64,000 bases of DNA, taken from positions 4,161,501 to 4,225,500 of the forward strand of contig NZ_CP024923.1 of NCBI RefSeq assembly GCF_002796605.1. Direction: 5' to 3'. Within the stretch, counting starts at the first letter, position 1, and every line of letters starts with the position of its first letter. The notes below the pieces were generated by a model. The model did no database searches. It saw nothing but the letters and a program-made list of their open reading frames with translations, and had not been told where the DNA came from. The DNA is from Sphingomonas psychrotolerans. GTDB taxonomy: Bacteria; Pseudomonadota; Alphaproteobacteria; Sphingomonadales; Sphingomonadaceae. A program made the position numbers and the translations under genes. Positions 27,101 to 35,794 of the stretch are shown here, piece by piece.

Positions 27101-28819
27101 GACGAGAATTCCCGCGCCGTTGACGCCGGTCACCGGACCACCTGCAAGGATCACCGTTCGGCCCGTTCCGAAATGTTCGGTGAGAATTCCCTGATCCTCG
27201 CCACGCACGCTGGCAGTGCGAATTGTCAGGTCGGTCGTGGCAACGCCATTCAACGCAAAGATGCCGGATTCGCCGCCGGTGACCAGACCCGTCGTCGCGA
27301 TCAAAGTCTCGGTGCCGTAGTTTTCGACGCTGATGCCGCGTCGCCCACCCGACACGTCGACTGCCGCAACGCGGATATCGGCTCCACCAGTCTGGTTGTT
27401 GACCAGAATGCCGTCTCCGGTCGCGCCGTTGCCGGTGACCGTGCCCGTAGCGGTTACATGGTTGGAACCGCCGCCATTATTGTCAACGTAGATTCCGTTA
27501 TAGCCGGTGACGTTGACCGCATCCACCGTAGTGCCCTGAAAGGACTGCGTCGTGATGACGTCAATCCCGTCGGCGTTCTGACCCACCACGGTTCCGCTGG
27601 CGCGGACTGCGGTTGTGCCGGTTCCATCATTGTGCACCGAGATTCCGACGCGATCGCCCTCGACATTATGAGCGTCCACCAAGATGTTGGTCGCATCGAC
27701 GCTGGCGGTTGCGCGAATTCCGTCCGATCCGAAACCGACGACAGTACCGGTCGTGACCAGTGTGGTCGAACCGGTTCCCCCGTTGGATGCATTGACGCCC
27801 AGCAAACCCACGACGTCGGCGGCTGCGATCGAGATGTCCCGGGCGCTGCTCCCGTTGATGGCGTTTATGCCTGCCGAAGTGGTGGCGGCCACCTGGCCGG
27901 TCGCAATGATATCGGTGTCTCGAACCCCGTTGTTGCTGACCTGGATGCCGGCGGTCTGGCCGTTCACCTGCGCCGCATGAACTGCAACCGTGAGGGCGTC
28001 TGTGCCGGTTTCTACAATGATGCCTGCCCCGCTGAGCCCTGTGACCACCCCGCCGGCGTCGATTGTGGTGATGTTCGTGCCCATGTTGTTGATTGCGATG
28101 CCGTCGGTGCCGCCAGTTGCGTCGGTCACATTCAGTTCGACGCTCGCAGCTGACGCGCCGGCATCAATCCGCACGCCCACGCCGTCGCGTCCAATGACCG
28201 GGCCGAGGGCGGTGATCATGACCGATTCATCCGAATTATACTGTGCCCAGACACCGTCACCGCGGGCGGTCACCTCATTGATGACCAGAACGAGGTCCCC
28301 TGCGCCAGGCGAGCTGCCGGCATATATGCCGTGGCCGCCGCTGTTCACGATCGACCCCTGCCAATGGACGGAGGTGGCGCCGCCGCCGGCATTGTCGAGA
28401 CCAAGTCCGATGGCGCCATTGGCCAGGATGTTGCCGTTCGAGGATACCAGAAGTTCTCCGGCGGATGCGGCGCTGCTTCCGGTGGTCGAGAAGCGCACGC
28501 CCGAGCCGATGAGTTCGCCCGGGCCTTCGAAGCTGATCAGCCCGTCGCCGGAGACCTGCAAGGCGAGGCCATTGCCATTGCCGCTGGCGTCGATCGAAAA
28601 GCCGGGAACGGTGGTCACCGTCGCATCATCGGTAACGATTATCTGCGGGACGTCGGTCGCGCCTGCGCAGGTGAAGTTGGCCGGCGGGCCTTCGACGCAC
28701 TGGGCGTACGCTGGCGATGCGATCGCTGCGAGGCTTGCTGAGGTGGCGAGTGCTGCGAGCCGCGACACGGTCCTGCGGCGTGGACTGGTGCGAGCGAGGT
28801 TCGAGATCCGAGCGTTCAT
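24179..28819 (-). CDS. Autotransporter outer-membrane beta-barrel protein
   Basis: The product has 1546 aa. An extended leader (RRRTVSRLAALATSASLAAI) ends near SPAYAQ, followed by a Cys-containing segment (CVEGPPANFTCAG). The passenger is an unusually regular beta-helix of GTGTT..ASGTVTG and GI.V.N.G units, with two long homologous halves. From about residue 1260 comes the linker (SGEIHPSARNAMVEDSRLIR) and a 12-strand autotransporter barrel ending AFKIVF. Such proteins are surface adhesins or self-associating proteins. An HTH regulator lies divergently 210 bp upstream, with a palindrome between them, and a strong hairpin follows the gene. Confidence 0.92.
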   Translation of the reverse strand: MNARISNLARTSPRRRTVSRLAALATSASLAAIASPAYAQCVEGPPANFTCAGATDVPQIIVTDDATVTTVPGFSIDASGNGNGLALQVSGDGLISFEGPGELIGSGVRFSTTGSSAASAGELLVSSNGNILANGAIGLGLDNAGGGATSVHWQGSIVNSGGHGIYAGSSPGAGDLVLVINEVTARGDGVWAQYNSDESVMITALGPVIGRDGVGVRIDAGASAASVELNVTDATGGTDGIAINNMGTNITTIDAGGVVTGLSGAGIIVETGTDALTVAVHAAQVNGQTAGIQVSNNGVRDTDIIATGQVAATTSAGINAINGSSARDISIAAADVVGLLGVNASNGGTGSTTLVTTGTVVGFGSDGIRATASVDATNILVDAHNVEGDRVGISVHNDGTGTTAVRASGTVVGQNADGIDVITTQSFQGTTVDAVNVTGYNGIYVDNNGGGSNHVTATGTVTGNGATGDGILVNNQTGGADIRVAAVDVSGGRRGISVENYGTETLIATTGLVTGGESGIFALNGVATTDLTIRTASVRGEDQGILTEHFGTGRTVILAGGPVTGVNGAGILVNADGAGAVDVIAGDVTGGSRGISIFNSGTGTTRVDASGTVTGLGAAGLAIRNSGSATGIEVRAAAVNGQTLGIEAENFGSGNTTIAATGFVAGATNAGVRAHNSLGAADISITASDVAGAIGILATSDGTGATSVVSSGAVVGFGHDAIHVSTAATTTNVLVDVFDAEGLQSGIQIDNLGTGTTTVHSSGTVTGQVFSGIQIETGTSAQDVIVDAVNVTGTSGINVRNFGTGSASVGATGAVTGTEADAAGIVVVGGTGSLDLRVSAVTVEGGAVGIDTSNQGSGQTFIATTGQVKGGDSGIVARNGLGATDLTILATDVWGASNGIVAENLGSGDMDVTATGNVFALDQMGIRLSAGAGSGDVTLKVGSTIGDLNGVSIVNAGLGETRVRIDGVARGGTNAIEVFSSAGQDVTIVNNGTVRNMSGQSADEAIRATGGSTGIGNTGTLLGTLAISGGSSVVANTGSWRSIGGVSSFGTADDQLFNTATGTIVGGLLSGAAESTVWQGLERFQNNGVLKLQDGGVGDILQTSAATTFANGSVLNVDIAGTSGADSFRTTGTVAIDAGSRLQAVTTQPLVLHGKYVVVQADGGLTGQFAFEDKLLTAFAGLRDGYTPTSAFLEFAQLKALAGAGLTPNQKAAAGGADSLPDGNALKDALLLLPTDAAAQAAFDQLSGEIHPSARNAMVEDSRLIRGAVLGRLADGEGSGLWGRLFAASGISDGDSNAAALDRDTKGGVLGLDRSLGPVTVGVAGGWSDTSLRIARRDSNGSIESIHGVVYAGGRFGPFGLRGGAGYARTSTETTRRIAFAAISATPTADYHGSVLQGFVEAGYRVPLGGGHVEPFASLTAIRAKTDAFTEADGPAALSGTAISEKTMSTMLGARFETSPAGAFSLRGTAGWRHAWGDLDPAGRHAFAGGTPFTVLGAAGSKNAGVFDVEARYRISPSVTLSVGYNGVLGARNADHAITGAFKIVF

Positions 28820-28973
28820 GATGGTGAGTCCCTTTGTTCCTGATTGCGCCCGGCTCGGCTCGCCACCTTCCAGAAGAGGGACGGATGCAGCGCCCGAGCC
28901 GGACGGCGGCTCGATGCGGAAAGGACAGACTCACGATCAGGTGCGTCGGCCGTCGTCGAACGCTGCGCTGGAA

Positions 28974-28988
28974 TGCAACGGGGTTGCA
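28974..28988. promoter_or_regulatory. Palindrome TGCAAC-GGG-GTTGCA, candidate operator
   Basis: Perfect 15-bp inverted repeat between the autotransporter and the divergent HTH regulator gene. The same half-sites recur at 30748-30766 upstream of the small secreted protein gene. Confidence 0.55.
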
Positions 28989-29029
28989 TCTGGTGGTCCA
29001 AGTGGTCAGGCTGCGATCGGAGGGCAGCG

Positions 29030-29917
29030 ATGACGAACAATTTTGGAGAAAGGCTCACGCTCGCGCTGAAGGCGCTAACGATGAGCCGTGCCCGGCTTGC
29101 CGCGGAGCTGGGGGTCGACAAGTCGCTGGTGGGCCGTTGGGCCTCGGGCGCCGTTCGGCCCTCGGCGCACAATCTAGAGCGCCTCACACGACTTCTTGCC
29201 GGGAAGCTCCCAGAACTGACGCTGCTGGACTGGGAGCGAGAGCCCACCGAATTTGCCGCTCTGCTCGGGATCAATCCGCCGGGTCCGCAAAGCGGACAAC
29301 CGAGCGGCCTGGACGTTCCAGCGGAAACGCTGGACGCCGCCCTGGCGTCAATTAGAGTGCGCGGAGCAGCTTATGAGGGGTTTTGGCGTGCCACGCATCC
29401 GGCGATCATAGCGCCGGGGAGATTTTTCCATCAGCATGGCATGGTACGTCGCGACGAATCAGGCCTGCTAAGAGCTGAGCTGGGCGGACCCGATGTCCGA
29501 TATGTCGGGTCGATGCTCCCCATTGATGGCCAGGTCTTCGTCGCTGCCACGGATTCCGTCCGACACCTTCCCTGCTACATGATCTTCAACATCGTCACGA
29601 TGCCCAAGATCGTATTGATGGACGGACTGCTGCTGACCGCAGGCAATGCCATGCGAAATCCTTCAGCCTACCCGATCACCATGGAACGGATCGGAGACCT
29701 GTCAGGTGACAGGGACGCCGATGACGCCCATGCCGCGGAGCTGATGCGCCTGCCCCAGTTCGTCCAGGACGAAGCGCTCATCTCCCAGGCGATGCGCGAT
29801 CACCTGATCCGCGATTTCGGTCCTGAGGCAGCGAAGTCCGGGGGCGATCTTCTACTGACCGTGTCCGGGAGTCCGGATCTCGCACAACTCATCGCGGCGC
29901 GCAGCTATGGAAGCTGA
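29030..29917 (+). CDS. HTH-domain regulator with a sensor-like C-terminus
   Basis: The 295-aa product has an N-terminal Cro/XRE-type helix-turn-helix (ALKALTMSRARLAAELGVDK, then SLVGRWASGAVRPS). A C-terminal domain of about 200 residues follows, which I can only describe as a mixed fold resembling PAS-like sensor regions. The ATG at 29030 is preceded by GGAGGG six bases upstream. Its gene is divergent from the second autotransporter, and two similar TGCAAC/GTTGCA palindromes lie in front of that gene and of the small secreted protein gene, so this protein is the likely binder of both. This is inference from position. Confidence 0.75.
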   Translation: MTNNFGERLTLALKALTMSRARLAAELGVDKSLVGRWASGAVRPSAHNLERLTRLLAGKLPELTLLDWEREPTEFAALLGINPPGPQSGQPSGLDVPAETLDAALASIRVRGAAYEGFWRATHPAIIAPGRFFHQHGMVRRDESGLLRAELGGPDVRYVGSMLPIDGQVFVAATDSVRHLPCYMIFNIVTMPKIVLMDGLLLTAGNAMRNPSAYPITMERIGDLSGDRDADDAHAAELMRLPQFVQDEALISQAMRDHLIRDFGPEAAKSGGDLLLTVSGSPDLAQLIAARSYGS

Positions 29918-30299
29918 CGGTCGATATCGCTTCGCAATGGCAAACTCTGTTCCCGCCATCAGGGCGAAAACTTGAGGCTCCTGAAAAACCCCTTGGGCGC
30001 AGAACAGTAGCATCCTTGCTGTGGCGCTCCGTGCAATCTCACACGAAACGTTGGAAAAAATCTGGGTGGCCGCCAGCGGTCGGGAGGCCTGTCTGAAATG
30101 AATCCGCCACGGGGATCTGAGATTCCTCCGCTCATTCGAACTGACGCAGCACGCCAGACTGTGGCGAGGATTGACGCACTGCCGACTCACCAAGCCCTGG
30201 AGGCGACTGAAGGCGGAAGTTGAAGGTCGGCTGATCGGTCGCGAGCGTAAGGGACCGATACATGAGCCCCGGGATCGGCTTTCGCAGCTGAGACGATGC
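29918..30299. other. Intergenic gap, no gene recognised
   Basis: About 380 bp between convergent genes, without a credible frame or clear repeat. The hairpin at its right end is listed separately. Confidence 0.4.
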
Positions 30300-30327
30300 G
30301 GCTCCCTCCTCTCGGGAGGAGGGAGCC
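30300..30327 (-). terminator. Strong hairpin after the small secreted protein gene
   Basis: A 12-bp perfect stem (GGCTCCCTCCTC) closes a TCGG tetraloop, 17 bp beyond the stop of the small secreted protein gene. No T-run follows on either strand, so termination may be weak or the hairpin may protect the mRNA end. Confidence 0.6.
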
Positions 30328-30344
30328 AGTCACGGTTAGGCTGC

Positions 30345-30623
30345 TTAGTGGTTGCCGAGGCTGAGCTGCTTCATATTGTTGGTCGCCTGGCTCCGCGACG
30401 CCGGCTCGCGAGTCTGGCGCGGCTCCACGACGCCGCTGCTCCGGATTTCACGCTTTATGGCGTCGTCGCGGCGGGGGGTGTCCCGCAGATTGGTGGCGGA
30501 GCCGTTGCGCCCGCCGAAACCGGCCGACTGGCTGCTGGAGGGCTCGCCGCGGTCCTGCGCGAAAGCGGAGGTCGTTATGACAAGGCCCGAGACGGCGGCC
30601 GCGATGACCATGATCTTCGACAT
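30345..30623 (-). CDS. Small secreted or periplasmic protein
   Basis: The product has 92 aa from the ATG at 30623, with AGAGG ten bases upstream; an in-frame start at 30644 would add seven residues. Residues 1-22 are a signal peptide (IMVIAAAVSGLVITTSAFA, then QD). The mature part is about 70 residues, polar, charged and rich in Ser, Arg and Gln, with no recognised domain. A strong hairpin follows the gene and a TGCAAC/GTTGCA palindrome lies about 130 bp upstream, as before the nearby autotransporter. Its function is unknown. Confidence 0.6.
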   Translation of the reverse strand: MSKIMVIAAAVSGLVITTSAFAQDRGEPSSSQSAGFGGRNGSATNLRDTPRRDDAIKREIRSSGVVEPRQTREPASRSQATNNMKQLSLGNH

Positions 30624-30977
30624 TGGGAGGTATCCTCTATCCACTTCGTCCGGCGTCGCTGCCGGCTCGATGAAGCGTCACTAGGCAGGGGAAACCGGTG
30701 CGGGCAGTTGCAGCGGCGGGCCGCGCACGGCGCCACCGCTACGCGACGTTGCATGCAACGGTTGCATTTCGCCGACGAATGCCTCGCCTATTTGCGACCG
30801 TTAGCTCTCAACCTGAAGGTATGTCGGCTTTCGGGCAGTACCACGGCGACGCTGAACGACCGCTATCGGGCGCATAAGGGACGCGCGGTTTCGTCCACCT
30901 CAATGTCAGCTGTGCGCCCATTTGTTGCCATTCAGCACAGTCGCGCGGAAGCCCAGAAGCGGACGCTCGGGCGCCAA
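30624..30977. other. Upstream region of the small secreted protein gene
   Basis: About 350 bp holding the palindromic half-site cluster at 30748-30766. The part at 30850-30975 resembles the dispersed intergenic elements (AATGTCAGCTG and GAAGCCCAGAAGCGGACG) without the core. Confidence 0.45.
30748..30766. promoter_or_regulatory. Overlapping TGCAAC/GTTGCA palindromes, candidate operator
   Basis: GTTGCATGCAAC (30748-30759) overlaps TGCAAC-G-GTTGCA (30754-30766). It shares half-sites with the palindrome at 28974, suggesting a common regulator. Confidence 0.5.
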
Positions 30978-32219
30978 CTAGAACAATTTTCTCAGCGTAA
31001 TTGTGGCGGTCCGCCCGAGGGGATCAAGGTGGTCCGGCTGCAAGCGGTTCGGGACGATCCCGTTGCGATCGCGCACCTGCTGCTGCGCGTCGGTGAAAAT
31101 GCTAACGTCGAATGCTATCCGCAACCTGCGAGCCCACTTCTCGCGCGGCAGCAGGCCGCCGAGACTGATATAAGCGCCTGTGTTGAGCTTGAAGATCGAC
31201 GAGAAGCGCAGATCCGCCGCCGGGTCGGCGCTGCGTATCCGGTTCGGCCCCTGATACCAAGCATTGAATGTCAGGTCCATGCCGCCATGGTTTATCCCGC
31301 CATAGGCGTAGCCATAGGTCCGCGGCATGCCCCAACCTCGGATCGTGTCGCCGCGCAGCAGGTCGAGTTCGGGAGTGCCCGGGCGTAGCTGCAGCCGGTC
31401 GCTGAATTTGATGCTGGGCCCGATGCCGGCATAATAGTTGGTCAGCGCGGGCGCCTTGCCTTTGGCGCCAAGGGAGGCGGGCGGCGCCTTGCCCAGTTTC
31501 CCGGTAGCGTTCACCGTCAGGTTCAGCGTGCGCTGGCGCTCGACTCCGAAGTTGATCGGCCGGTACGCGACCGACGCCAGACGTCCGGCGGGATCGCGGA
31601 TGAACAGATCCGGCAACACAGCCTCGGTCTGCGGCGTGATCGCATAGACCGTGCCCGTCTGGTTGCGGATCGTCGTTGCTTCATAGGTGGCGGAGAAACG
31701 CAATTCGCGTTTGGCGAACGGTTTGACGGAAAGCGTGAGTGAACCGACGAGCCGGCGCTCGGGGGCGAGGTCCGGATTACCGCCCATAATCAGCGTGACG
31801 AGCTCGGTGCGACCGTTTCCATAATCGAATACCGGAACGTTTGGAACGCGCGTCACGGGCGTCGATTGCTGCACCATATCGGGCGCGGCCTCGCTGCGCC
31901 TGACGGTGGCGAGCATCTGCACGCCCTCTATGGGCCCCCACGCCATGCCGAACGTCGCGTCGCGCATCGCCCCGAATCCGCTGACTTCGCGCACATTGAG
32001 CGAAGCATTCACCGAAAGGTCGCCAACGAAACGCAGTACGTTCTCGCGCCTTGATGCCAGCGGCATGTCGATTGCGACGCCCGCTTCGATGCGCGTGCGG
32101 CCCAGCCGCAGATCGGATGGGTTGGATCCGCGTGAGGAGGAGGCTGCGGTCGACCGCGTCGCTTCCGCTGTTGCCGTGATCGCCACCCGGCCCGCAGGCA
32201 GGCGGATCGGCCGCCGGGC
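30978..32219 (-). pseudogene. C-terminal fragment of a TonB-dependent receptor
   Basis: About 410 residues of outer-membrane beta-barrel remain, with the typical GNPDLAPERR motif, many alternating strand patterns and a C-terminal strand ending TITLRKLF. The signal peptide, TonB box, plug domain and first half of the barrel are absent. The homologous frame runs back without interruption to the TAG stop of the response regulator gene at 32220, which is in the same frame. A deletion therefore seems to have joined the receptor's 3' half to the end of that gene. A GTG at 32186 could start a 402-aa product, but without plug or leader it cannot be a working receptor. Confidence 0.8.
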
Positions 32220-32699
32220 CTAGCTTGCCGGTCGCAGCGCGCGTGTGACAGCCAACCGCAGCTCCACGACCAAGACCGGCTTGCGTAGCAGCGCCGCGCC
32301 GGGCACCTCGCCCTGAATGCGGGCATAGGCTTCCGCGCCTGCATAGCCGGTGATGAAGATCACCGGAGCGGGACGCTCCGCCCGAATCGCCGCCGCCGCG
32401 GCAATCCCGTCGAGGCCGGGCCCCAGATTGATATCGGTGACAATCAGGCCGGGCGGTGTCGATCCTGCGAGCGCAATCGCCTGGTCGCCGGTCGCGGCGA
32501 TCGCGATCGAGCGGAATCCCATCTCCTCGAGCATCGTCTCGACCATCCAGGCGATCATCGCCTCATCTTCGACGACCAACAGGGGAGTATCCAGGTCGAC
32601 TCCCTCGAGATGGGTTGCCGGCCGTGTGGCCGCGCCATGACCAGTCGGAGGTGTGCCGGCGCAGCGCGATGGGGAGGGGAGGCTCAGGTGCATCGCCAT
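32220..32699 (-). CDS. Single-domain response regulator
   Basis: The product has 159 aa from the ATG at 32699, with AAGG nearby; a GTG at 32765 is less likely. Residues 38-155 are a CheY-like receiver: acidic pair in LLVVEDEAM, phosphoacceptor aspartate in LIVTDINLG, conserved Thr in FITGYAG and Lys in LLRKPV. There is no output domain. It lies 17 bp after the HWE kinase gene in the same operon and is very probably its phosphorylation partner, as in alphaproteobacterial HWE systems. The stop is in frame with the truncated TonB receptor remnant that follows. Confidence 0.9.
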   Translation of the reverse strand: MAMHLSLPSPSRCAGTPPTGHGAATRPATHLEGVDLDTPLLVVEDEAMIAWMVETMLEEMGFRSIAIAATGDQAIALAGSTPPGLIVTDINLGPGLDGIAAAAAIRAERPAPVIFITGYAGAEAYARIQGEVPGAALLRKPVLVVELRLAVTRALRPAS

Positions 32700-32716
32700 G
32701 ACTACCTTATCCGATC

Positions 32717-33727
32717 TTATCCGATGCCGAATGTTAGAGTTAACGCCAGTCCGTCCGCGCGCCACTCGCTCGCCGCCGTGCCGTGAAGCTCGTGCGATAC
32801 GGCAAGCTCGATCATGCGTGACCCGAAGCCGCGGCGGCTAGGCGCGGAGACGTTCGGGACCCCGCTCTCGATCCAGATCAGTTTGAGCGTTTGATGGTCC
32901 AGCGTCCAGCTGAGCGCAATTCTGCCAACTGTGTTGGACAACGCGCCATATTTCACGGCGTTGGTCAGCAACTCGTGCAAGATCATACTTATGCTGAGGA
33001 AATGGCGCGGTGCCAGCAGGACGTCGGGACCCGATACCGTCACTCGCTCCCCATCCCCTTGCGTGTAGGCCGCGAGCAGTTCCTCGACCAGACGGCGCAG
33101 CGGCGCGCGCTCCCATGTCGCCGCGGTCAGGATCTCGTGCGCCTTGCCCATCGAGGCCAGGCGTCCCGCGAACGCCGTTTCGAAGTCCGCGATCGTCGAC
33201 GACGAGCGTGCGGTCTGATGGGCGATGGCGGCTACGACACCGAGCAGGTTCTTCACGCGGTGGTTGAGCTCGCCGATCAGCAATTCCTGGCGACGCGCGG
33301 CTTCCCGACGATCGCTGATGTCGCGCAGGAAGCCGAGGAATACCGGTTTGCCGAACTGGCTGGTCCGGGTGATCGACAGCTCGATCGGCAGCTCACGCCC
33401 ATCGCGATGCAGCGCATGAATCTCGATATGCTTGTCGAGCACCGGGCCCTCGCCGGTCGCGAGATAATGCGTCAGCCCGCACTCGTGCGCGTCGCGGAAC
33501 CGCGGCGGAATGATCAGCTCGCTCATCCGCTGCCCGTTCGCTTCGTCGAACGACCAGCCGAAGCAGCGCTCGGCGACATCGTTCCAGCCGGCTATTGTCC
33601 CGTCGAGACGCATGACGATGACCGCGTCGAGCGCTGTCTTAAGCACCGCGCCCAGGCTTTCGTTCGGAAGATCAGGCGCAATGTTCACGTGGATGGCGTA
33701 ACGAAGATCGGCAGTAGCGTCTATCAC
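32717..33727 (-). CDS. PAS-domain HWE-family sensor histidine kinase
   Basis: The product has 336 aa from the GTG at 33727, with GGAG seven bases upstream. Residues 22-140 are a PAS domain (ALDAVIVMRLDGTIAGWNDV, FLGFLRDISDRREA). The kinase part has the HWE/HisKA_2-type phosphoacceptor region LNHRVKNLLGVVAAIAHQT and an ATP-binding N-box with HELLTNAVKYGALS. No transmembrane helix is present, so it senses a cytosolic cue. The PAS core lacks the LOV cysteine motif, so blue light is unlikely. It is paired with the response regulator just downstream. Alphaproteobacterial kinases of this type often feed the general stress response. Confidence 0.9.
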   Translation of the reverse strand: MIDATADLRYAIHVNIAPDLPNESLGAVLKTALDAVIVMRLDGTIAGWNDVAERCFGWSFDEANGQRMSELIIPPRFRDAHECGLTHYLATGEGPVLDKHIEIHALHRDGRELPIELSITRTSQFGKPVFLGFLRDISDRREAARRQELLIGELNHRVKNLLGVVAAIAHQTARSSSTIADFETAFAGRLASMGKAHEILTAATWERAPLRRLVEELLAAYTQGDGERVTVSGPDVLLAPRHFLSISMILHELLTNAVKYGALSNTVGRIALSWTLDHQTLKLIWIESGVPNVSAPSRRGFGSRMIELAVSHELHGTAASEWRADGLALTLTFGIG

Positions 33728-34240
33728 CGCTCGGCTCCGGCCAGTCCGGGTGGTTCGACTGACCGGAATAGCGCCCTATGTCGCGGCTGGTGTCAGCGTC
33801 ATCATGCCGGGAACGTGATATGCACGATAGCCATCCGCAAGTCGGCGGTAGCAGCTATTCGGTGGTGACTCGACGCTGGAATGTCTGCTTCGCGCGATCG
33901 GCGCCTGAAAGCTGCCAAGCGGCTAACGGCCCAGAACTTGCGGGAATGGATAACAAACAGCATGCGGCCAATCTCGGCCATCTGGAGCGCTTGCAGCGGG
34001 TCCAAAAGTCGACATTTCAGGGGAGGGGGCAATGTCAAAATGGTTGCTCTGACACGGCAATCGCAGCGTTCTTTGCCCATCGGGCCTAATAGCTGCGGTG
34101 ACTGGTGAAGCTCTTGGATGCTTGCTGATTTTCGACATTGGTGCGCACACAAATCGGAGAAGGCCTTACCAGGCCAAATGTCTTCGCCTTTGTCTCTCCG
34201 CAGCAATTTGCGTTAAGGGTAGATAAGGGAATGTTTGCGT
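33728..34240. other. Intergenic gap with a dispersed-repeat copy
   Basis: About 510 bp between the kinase gene start and the esterase gene end. It contains GAATGTCTGCTTCGCGC near 33881 and the core repeat at 33922. No coding frame is convincing. Confidence 0.5.
33922..33933 (+). repeat. Dispersed repeat core GCTARCGGCCCA, copy 3
   Basis: Reads GCTAACGGCCCA with AAGCTGCC just upstream, as in the copy at 24031. Confidence 0.6.
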
Positions 34241-35794
34241 TCAACTTCCTGGCTGGACATAGGGCGCGCCGGCAAAGAGTTCGCGCTGCCAACGGCGCGG
34301 GTCGTCCACGACGTGACCGGCGAGTTCGAAGATCATCGTTGCCCGTTTGCGCGAGGTGTAGGTGGGCCAATGCGGTACTTCGCGAAAGTTCGGATTGCCG
34401 GTTCTGGCAAATGCAATGAAGCGATCCTGAATAGTGCGCGACGCGGTGCGGACATCCGGGCCGGTGCCGGTGCCCGCGCCGGCAGCGTCGAAGGTGCCGA
34501 AAACAAGCGGTACGTCGATGCAATGGAAGGCGCCCTGGCGCGGATCAGCGCGCGATACGAAGTCGACCTGGTACAACCACACCGGCGCGCCCGCGCGTGC
34601 GCGTGCTTCGGCAACTTCGAGCTGTCCGCGCCAGCTGCGCCCTGCAGTGGTCGCCAGGAAATAGACATCGGCGGGGCTCACGGCCGGCAGGTGGCGGCGG
34701 TATTCGGCGACGATCCATTCGGGGGGTAGATCTACCGGCAGTTCGGCGGCGATGCGGGTAGCCAGGTTCGTCCAGTTCATCGTGCGGACGAAGTCGCCGT
34801 CGGGATCGGAGAAGCCCCGCATCTCGTCGCGCGCGTTGCCGGAAAGCATCGGAACGGCGACCGCCGCCGGGTGCGCATTGGGCCAAAACGGGTGCCTCCT
34901 TAGCGTGCGCATGTCGAGCACCGGGCCCATGTGCACCGACCCGCCCAGGATCGGGTCCTCGGCGTCGAGTGCTTCGATCAGCCGTTCGACCGGCAAAGTC
35001 GTGAGCGGCGACAAATCGCTCGGACTCACCCCCAGTTTCTCCAGATAAGCCCGCGCCCGCCGTGTGGCGTTGAGCGGGCCGGAGACGGTGACCTGCTGGC
35101 CGCTCATCGTCGCGGCGTGGTGGATCAGGCCTGTCGCGGCGGGCATCGCGAGCAATGTCGTCACCTTGCCTCCGCCGCCCGAGTCGCCAAACGCAGTCAC
35201 GCGCGCCGGATCGCCGCCGAACGCGCCGATATTGTCGCGCACCCAGCGCAGTGCCAGCGCGAGATCGAGCTGGCCGGCATTGCCGCTGTCGGCAAAAGTC
35301 GCAGAGAGTCGCGCCAGATAGAGATAGCCGAGCACGTTCAGCCGGTGATTGAGCGTCACGACGACGACCCCGCGGCCGGCGAGATGGCGCCCGTCGCATA
35401 CCGGGTCTCCGCCGCTGCCGAAAGCATAGGCGCCGCCGTGGATATAGATCATTACCGGCAAGCGTGCGGCGGGAGTCGCATCGGGGGTCCAGACATTGAG
35501 GACCAGGCATTCCTCCGATTGGGGCCCGCGCTTGCCGCGTTGGGGGCAGACGGGACCCAGCTTCACCGCGGACACCGGGTCGCGGCTCGGCGCCTCGGCA
35601 ATTGGCGGCTGGAAACGCGCCGCGCGCCCGTAGCGAATGCCGAGGAAGCGATTGATGCCACCATCCAGCCGTTCGCCAATGAAGCGGCCTGCGGGGCACG
35701 CCACTCGCACCTCGGCGGTCTGGCCGAACACCGCCCCCGCCGCGGCCATGCCGACGCCTCCCGCCAGCACGGCACGCCGCGTCGTCCCGGTCAT
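34241..35794 (-). CDS. Exported type-B carboxylesterase
   Basis: The product has 517 aa from the ATG at 35794, which overlaps the LysR stop as ATGA. It begins TRRAVLAGGVGMAAAGAVFG, a leader that could use Tat or Sec. The alpha/beta-hydrolase core has the oxyanion strand YIHGGAYAFGSG, the nucleophile elbow GDSGGGG (the family usually has GESAG), an acidic candidate in NARDEMRGF and the histidine in AFHCIDVPLVFG. The family hydrolyses carboxylic esters. As the last gene of an operon with a lyase, a symporter and a LysR regulator, it probably removes an acyl group from the imported compound or its precursor in the periplasm. Confidence 0.88.
   Translation of the reverse strand: MTGTTRRAVLAGGVGMAAAGAVFGQTAEVRVACPAGRFIGERLDGGINRFLGIRYGRAARFQPPIAEAPSRDPVSAVKLGPVCPQRGKRGPQSEECLVLNVWTPDATPAARLPVMIYIHGGAYAFGSGGDPVCDGRHLAGRGVVVVTLNHRLNVLGYLYLARLSATFADSGNAGQLDLALALRWVRDNIGAFGGDPARVTAFGDSGGGGKVTTLLAMPAATGLIHHAATMSGQQVTVSGPLNATRRARAYLEKLGVSPSDLSPLTTLPVERLIEALDAEDPILGGSVHMGPVLDMRTLRRHPFWPNAHPAAVAVPMLSGNARDEMRGFSDPDGDFVRTMNWTNLATRIAAELPVDLPPEWIVAEYRRHLPAVSPADVYFLATTAGRSWRGQLEVAEARARAGAPVWLYQVDFVSRADPRQGAFHCIDVPLVFGTFDAAGAGTGTGPDVRTASRTIQDRFIAFARTGNPNFREVPHWPTYTSRKRATMIFELAGHVVDDPRRWQRELFAGAPYVQPGS

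Noticed and set aside
26540..28153. Plus-strand frame opposite the second autotransporter
   Set aside because: Mirrors the repeat structure of the beta-helix gene on the other strand; not a separate gene.
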